From Spirosoma panaciterrae DSM 21099 (GTDB lineage Bacteria; Bacteroidota; Bacteroidia; Cytophagales; Spirosomataceae), in contig NZ_KB893181.1 in the NCBI RefSeq assembly GCF_000374025.1, positions 125,919 through 189,918 of the forward strand: DNA of 64,000 bases, written 5' to 3'. Position 1 is the first letter of the stretch. Each line of letters begins with the position of its first letter. The notes beneath the pieces were generated by a model. The model had not been told where the DNA came from, searched no databases, and saw only the letters and a list, made by a program, of their open reading frames with translations. This document shows, in pieces, positions 59,574 to 64,000 of this stretch. Made by a program: the position numbers and the translations under genes.

Positions 59574-62500
59574 ATGAAACACGTTTCTCCTCCCTTCCCA
59601 AGATGGGTAAGTAGCTCTATTTGGGTAATCCTTCTGTTTTTACTCGCTCTCAGTATTCGGGTCAATGCTCAGCAAAGTAGTTTAGGCACGCCCAATTCAA
59701 CTACATCAACGGCCTGGGTCAGTCCAACTTTCTCTTTAACAACAGCTCATGCTAGCCAAGGTCTATCTTGTTGGGGTGGAGATAATTTGTGCCTTTCTGG
59801 TGGCGACCCTGCTAATGTTACAAATGCCACACTCACGGATTACGATGAGTTAGGTATTGCAGTTTCTGGCGCAGGCTCATTTACAGTGGGTGAAAATAAT
59901 CCCGCCAACATCTATGATGCTGGTAATTTTGCTGGTTTTCTAATCAGAAATAGCTCATTGGCTGATGTTACCCTGTTAGGAGCAGTAACGATTACTACGT
60001 ATAAAAACGGTGTATTCCGTGAGTCGAAGACCGCAACCAACCTCCTTGGAGTAAATTCTGCACTAGTTTCAGGAGCTTATGAGGTTGGATTCCACACGAC
60101 ACTTGATTTTAATCAGATCGCCATTTCTTTTACTAATCCGTTGACGGTAGTTACTTCCTACAGAGTGTATTATGCGTTGATGAGACGTTATGCTTCAGCC
60201 AGTACAACATTGGCTTGTAATACGCCTAGCTCATTAACAGCACCTGGAAATTCAATCTATATTTCAGATCGTACGGGTATAGCTACTGACATTGCCTGTG
60301 CCCTTTGTTCCGTCAGCGATGCCGATAATATTATTGATGGGAATAGCGCAAATGTGGCCAGTATTTCTTTAACGGCAGCCGTAGCAACGACCGCTACAAT
60401 AGGGGTAAAAAATCCCTTTACGGCTTATACAGCCAGTACGTCGGCACCGAAATTCGTTGGTTTTGATCTATCCAGTACAGATCTAGTCGACTTAGCGCTT
60501 TTGAACCGTATCTCCGTTTCAACTTATAAGACCGGAACTGACGGAACTTCCAGTCTTATTCAAACATTTAGTGGAACTAGCCTTATCTCTGCTAATAGTT
60601 CGCTTTTATCAGGTACCAGTACAGGAAGAAGGACAGTCGGGTTTTTGGCGACAGCCGATTTCGATGAGGTTGTCTTGACGGTTGTCAAAACAGCGGGGGT
60701 ATCGTTAGCCCGAATCAACGTATATGGGGTAACCGTTACTAACTTCTGTGATGGTCCAAGTCTTGATTGTGCTGATAATACGATTCCTAAAAATACGATC
60801 TCGCCCTTAGTTTATCCGACGCATCCCGTATATGTTGATGGGAAAAATACAGGAATTACGGGAGCTGCCTGCGCATTATGTTATATCAGTAACTCAGAAA
60901 ATGTAATTGATAATAACCCATCCAATTTTGCTTCACTATCCGTAACGGCTGGCGTTTCGACCACACTATCCTTTGCAGTAGCTAACGCTTTGCAAACATA
61001 TCCGGTCAATAGTTTTGCTGGTTTTGATATTGAAACCCGGAGCCTGCTTTCTGCCAATGTATTAAGTATAGCGACCATAACGCTCTATAATGATGGCAAT
61101 CCGGTTCAGACAGTCGCGGGTAATGCCTTGATTGTAGGCGCTACGACCAGTTTGCTGAATGGACGGAGTCGTCAGTATGTTGGCGTTGTGGCGACAGCGC
61201 AATATGATGAGGTAAAAATTTCGTTCCCAAGCATAGTTGGGGCCGATCTTGGTGTGATCAATATTTATAGCGCTGTATTTGAGAAAACCTGTTCAGCAGC
61301 TATCAGTTGTAATACGACCTATAACCTGAGCAACCCAACATTCCCGGTTGTTATCGATTACGAAAGAACAGGGGTTACGGGGGCTGTCGATGCGGCTGTA
61401 ACCGTTGCCGATGCATGGAATGTAGTTTCCTCCAGCACCACTGATTACGCTACGATTACAAATACGGCAGGAGTAGCTGTTACAGCCTCTATAGGTGTGC
61501 TGAATCCGGTAGATACCTATCCGGCTGGTACATTTGCCGGGTTTACTATTCGGAAAATAGCAGGCCTGGTTACAGCAGACTTATTTGGCAAGCTGACCAT
61601 TACAACCTACCAGAATGGGAGTCCGGTAGAATCAAGAACGGCGGGTAATCTGCTTGATTTATCAATCGCTTTGTTTGGGTCGGTAACCGATTATTATAAC
61701 GTAGGCTTTGTTACATCACAGCAGTTCGATGAGATTCGACTAAGCGTAGCTCCTTTGGTGGGTTTGGGCGTAACGGTCACTAATTTACAAGTCTACGGAG
61801 CCTTTATCAACACCAACTCATCCATTGGAAACGGCTTTACCTGTGCGTTAAAAACAAGCCCTGATTTTGCGGTTACCTATAAAAATGTGTCAGTATCAGG
61901 CAGCGTGGCGTCGAATGATAATGTACCTGCCGGTACAACCTATGGTACATCGCCAACCCTGGTTAGCAGCCCCAACGGGTCAACGCCAACGTTGACCATG
62001 AATAGCGACGGCACCTATACGTTCCTCACCTCTACGTCTGGCGTGTATGTATATTCAGTGCCTGTTTGTGCATCTTCTGTATGTGTGTCGCAAACGCTGA
62101 CCGTTACGGTTCTTGATCCGAAAGTGAATACAAACAATCCGGTTGCCAACCCGGATGTAGCTTCCATGACCAGCACTACGGCAACGACACCGCCATCCGT
62201 AACGGTCAATGTGAAAGCAAACGACGGGCCGGGTAATCCAGGAGGTACATTAGGTACACCAACGATAGCTACCCCGCCCACCAATGGGTCTGCCACTGTA
62301 GATGGTAATGGGAACATTGTTTATACACCAAACGCTGGTTTTTATGGCACCGATGTGCTTACCTATCAGGTATGTGAAGCCCCCAGTACCCTCTGCGCTA
62401 CGGCTACCGTAACTATTTCGGTATATCCTCCAGGTTTTGTTTCAGCATCGGCCAGCGACGATTATGTTTTCTCGTCGGGTACTGCCGTAACGGGCAACGT

Positions 62501-63167
62501 GCTTACCAACGATATAGGCACAGGGCTGACCGTATCGAATACAGGAACAACCGTAAGCTCGTCGGGTACGCTGGTTATCACATCAACGGGAAGCTACACC
62601 TTTACCCCTGCCTTAGGGTACAAAGGGCCTGGCAGCTTTACCTACACGGCCTGCGACTCGAATACACCATCGAACTGTGTTACGGCCACGTTGCATGTTC
62701 TGGTCAATATTCCTGACCTGTCGCCGACAATCGTACTACCTCTGGCTAACTTCAATACGGCTCCCAATAACGTCAGAGACTTCGTCGTCAATCTATTTGA
62801 GGCAAACGGTCAACCAACTCCTCCAGGTAGTGTCAGCATCACCATTACAGTCCCAACGGGTTATACGATTTCGTATAATAGTGCGCTCACCAGTACAAGT
62901 GTGTCTGGTGGATCAACGGTTTCTGTAGAGAATCCGAATTGGACAGTGGTAAACAACCAGACGGATCAGCAGCTCACTCTGAAAATTAATGGTGGACAGA
63001 TCATCCCTGCTAATGCCACGGCTGTTCTGGGCTTTACAATTACCCGAACAACGGCAAACTCTGGAAGTACAGCTAATATTACAGTGAATGTAACCAATGA
63101 CCCTACGAAAACATATGATGAAAATCCGTTGAATAATGTTTACGCTAGAATTATTAGCGGACAGTAA
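59574..63167 (+). CDS. Large secreted repeat protein with cadherin-like/Ig-like domains
   Basis: A 1197-residue exported protein. N-terminal signal about 1-32 (ending RVNAQ). Residues about 60-760 hold four copies of a roughly 170-190-residue beta domain, each with an AGF-type strand (e.g. FAGFLIRNSS, FVGFDLSSTD, FAGFDIETRS, FAGFTIRKIA), an ITTY-type strand and a FDEI/FDEV/YDEV-type strand. Copies 2 and 3 contain ACALC. From about 762 follow cadherin/Big-like domains (NVSVSGSVASNDN; NPVANPDVAS to VTVNVKANDG; AVTGNVLTNDIG), then a final DUF11-like domain (about 1045-1185). It is probably a cell-surface or matrix protein. No T9SS C-terminal sorting domain was seen. Base composition is lower in GC than its neighbours, a sign of possible transfer. 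Confidence 0.85.
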   Translation: MKHVSPPFPRWVSSSIWVILLFLLALSIRVNAQQSSLGTPNSTTSTAWVSPTFSLTTAHASQGLSCWGGDNLCLSGGDPANVTNATLTDYDELGIAVSGAGSFTVGENNPANIYDAGNFAGFLIRNSSLADVTLLGAVTITTYKNGVFRESKTATNLLGVNSALVSGAYEVGFHTTLDFNQIAISFTNPLTVVTSYRVYYALMRRYASASTTLACNTPSSLTAPGNSIYISDRTGIATDIACALCSVSDADNIIDGNSANVASISLTAAVATTATIGVKNPFTAYTASTSAPKFVGFDLSSTDLVDLALLNRISVSTYKTGTDGTSSLIQTFSGTSLISANSSLLSGTSTGRRTVGFLATADFDEVVLTVVKTAGVSLARINVYGVTVTNFCDGPSLDCADNTIPKNTISPLVYPTHPVYVDGKNTGITGAACALCYISNSENVIDNNPSNFASLSVTAGVSTTLSFAVANALQTYPVNSFAGFDIETRSLLSANVLSIATITLYNDGNPVQTVAGNALIVGATTSLLNGRSRQYVGVVATAQYDEVKISFPSIVGADLGVINIYSAVFEKTCSAAISCNTTYNLSNPTFPVVIDYERTGVTGAVDAAVTVADAWNVVSSSTTDYATITNTAGVAVTASIGVLNPVDTYPAGTFAGFTIRKIAGLVTADLFGKLTITTYQNGSPVESRTAGNLLDLSIALFGSVTDYYNVGFVTSQQFDEIRLSVAPLVGLGVTVTNLQVYGAFINTNSSIGNGFTCALKTSPDFAVTYKNVSVSGSVASNDNVPAGTTYGTSPTLVSSPNGSTPTLTMNSDGTYTFLTSTSGVYVYSVPVCASSVCVSQTLTVTVLDPKVNTNNPVANPDVASMTSTTATTPPSVTVNVKANDGPGNPGGTLGTPTIATPPTNGSATVDGNGNIVYTPNAGFYGTDVLTYQVCEAPSTLCATATVTISVYPPGFVSASASDDYVFSSGTAVTGNVLTNDIGTGLTVSNTGTTVSSSGTLVITSTGSYTFTPALGYKGPGSFTYTACDSNTPSNCVTATLHVLVNIPDLSPTIVLPLANFNTAPNNVRDFVVNLFEANGQPTPPGSVSITITVPTGYTISYNSALTSTSVSGGSTVSVENPNWTVVNNQTDQQLTLKINGGQIIPANATAVLGFTITRTTANSGSTANITVNVTNDPTKTYDENPLNNVYARIISGQ

Positions 63168-63178
63168 TAATTTCACTT

Positions 63179-63210
63179 GCGCCAAATATCTTTTTTAAGA
63201 TATTTGGCGC
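63179..63210. terminator. Hairpin terminator after the 1197-residue protein gene
   Basis: GCGCCAAATATCTT (63179-63192) and AAGATATTTGGCGC (63197-63210) are perfect 14-base complements with a 4-base TTTT loop, located 12 bases after the stop codon. Confidence 0.78.
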
Positions 63211-63257
63211 ATATTTATTTTCCTAAATAGGAATCTCTAAACTTATTATTATCAATT

Positions 63258-64000
63258 ATGATAAAGAAACTTTTACTTTTCATGTTGTTGGGGGTGTGTG
63301 CTGGCTTTACTGCGTTTGCCCAAGACCCATACATCGTTACTAACGGAGTTGTTATTGATCCCCAACTTTTAAACGTAGGTGCGTATAGTAGTGTTACGGT
63401 TTCTTTCGGCAGTGGAACAGCGATTGCGATTCCTCAAAGCGCCAGTGCTGCATATACGATCAATCTGCCTAATGTTGTAGGGGTAACCAGTGCTTCAGTT
63501 ACCGTCCCGTCGGGTACAACTACCAATCTTTCGTTAACCGTAGGCACTTTTGATAAAGATAACGGAACTGTTGTAACCGTTGTAAGTAATTTGGGCGATG
63601 TTCCAGGAAGCACAACCTATTCACTTGTGCTCACTATACGAGGTGTGAAGCCAAATACTGATGCGATCCCGTTAGCGATCACAGCAAATGCTCGTGGTGA
63701 GGGTTTGTCGACAAATGTTGACGGCAACGACAATGCCTCTAGCCTTATTCTGGTAGAGCAGGGAAGTGTGCAGCCCGTAGGCCTGGTTTCGTTTACGGCC
63801 AAACCGCAGGAAGATCAAACCGTGGCCCTGGCCTGGACCACCTCCTGGGAAACCAACAACAAAGGCTTCCTGATCGAGCGCAGCAAAGACCTCAAAAGCT
63901 TCGAGACCGTTGGCGAGGTGACCGAAATCGGGGCCAGCAGTGAATCGCTGAAGAACTACCACCTCACCGACTTTACCCCCTTCCGGGGCACCAGCTACTA
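63258..64000 (+). CDS. Secreted protein, truncated by the window edge, probable T9SS substrate
   Basis: A partial gene: 247 codons are present before the window ends, with no stop. The ATG at 63258 starts a signal peptide (MIKKLLLFMLLGVCAGFTAFAQ). Residues about 25-175 form a beta-rich domain with many Thr, Val and Ser. From about residue 175 the text reads PVGLVSFTAKPQEDQTVALAW, TSWETNNKGFLIERSKDLKSF, YHLTDFTPFRGTSYY: this is the fibronectin-like module that precedes T9SS sorting domains in many Cytophagales proteins. Third-codon-position GC rises from 7 of 20 codons (63420-63479) to 16 of 20 (63840-63899), suggesting the end was exchanged with another gene. Confidence 0.8.
   Translation, partial: MIKKLLLFMLLGVCAGFTAFAQDPYIVTNGVVIDPQLLNVGAYSSVTVSFGSGTAIAIPQSASAAYTINLPNVVGVTSASVTVPSGTTTNLSLTVGTFDKDNGTVVTVVSNLGDVPGSTTYSLVLTIRGVKPNTDAIPLAITANARGEGLSTNVDGNDNASSLILVEQGSVQPVGLVSFTAKPQEDQTVALAWTTSWETNNKGFLIERSKDLKSFETVGEVTEIGASSESLKNYHLTDFTPFRGTSY

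Noticed and set aside
63672..63962. 96-codon open frame antisense to the last gene
   Set aside because: It is opposite a frame with a signal peptide and a recognisable C-terminal module; its apparent openness follows from the GC-rich third positions there.

Overview
The window looks like a chromosomal segment of a Cytophagales bacterium (phylum Bacteroidota), most like Spirosoma and its relatives. The evidence is family content: a PASTA-type FtsI beside a Bacteroidota-type FtsL, a DUF3078 protein, an OMP_b-brl-type TonB-receptor-like protein, a DUF6249 membrane protein, many secreted peptidases and lipoproteins, and a terminal gene whose end resembles the region before a type IX secretion sorting domain. 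Promoter-like sites also fit the Bacteroidota primary sigma factor (TTG/TTTG, about 19-20 nt, TAnnTTTG). No tRNA, rRNA, CRISPR array, integrase or canonical IS element was seen.

Layout. 1-6.6 kb: an ECF sigma factor, a TPR sensor histidine kinase, a small lipoprotein, dihydrolipoyl dehydrogenase and an Rpn/PD-(D/E)XK nuclease. 6.7-16.4 kb: an M28 peptidase, a thioredoxin-fold protein without its CXXC, an isolated nuoC, an M1 peptidase, DinB, a D-aminoacylase-like amidohydrolase, and an ECF sigma factor with a membrane-protein partner. 16.5-28.5 kb: a TonB-receptor-like barrel, an alpha/beta hydrolase, an MFS transporter, a GH37 trehalase with an in-frame TGA in its signal-peptide region and a repeat-derived tail, a beta-barrel, a lipoprotein, glpD, a small secreted protein and ffh.

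28.5-50.4 kb, minus strand: the division and cell-wall (dcw) cluster in two blocks. The promoter-proximal block is ftsL-ftsI-murE-mraY and the distal block is murD-ftsW-murG-murC-ftsQ-ftsA-ftsZ. Between them lie rplM-rpsI-rpsB-tsf, an operon of an ECF sigma factor with a hydrophobic C-terminal tail, a 67-residue protein and an MscS-like channel, then a DUF3078 protein and mscL. mraZ, rsmH, murF and ddl are not in the window.

50.4-64 kb: a second M28 peptidase, a DUF3431 protein, an S9 oligopeptidase, a protein with a central J-domain, a cytochrome c/FG-GAP lipoprotein, a Tat-exported Gfo/Idh/MocA oxidoreductase, a 1197-residue repeat-built secreted protein, and a secreted protein cut by the window edge.

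The most interesting signals are the tail-bearing sigma factor/small protein/channel operon, the octamer-repeat hairpin present both at the end of the trehalase gene and between murE and mraY, the stop codon in the trehalase signal peptide, the promoter overlapping a terminator before rplM, and the four-fold repeat of the 1197-residue protein. No complete, clearly new defence or biosynthetic system was recognised. All family assignments come from reading motifs by eye, without database searches.
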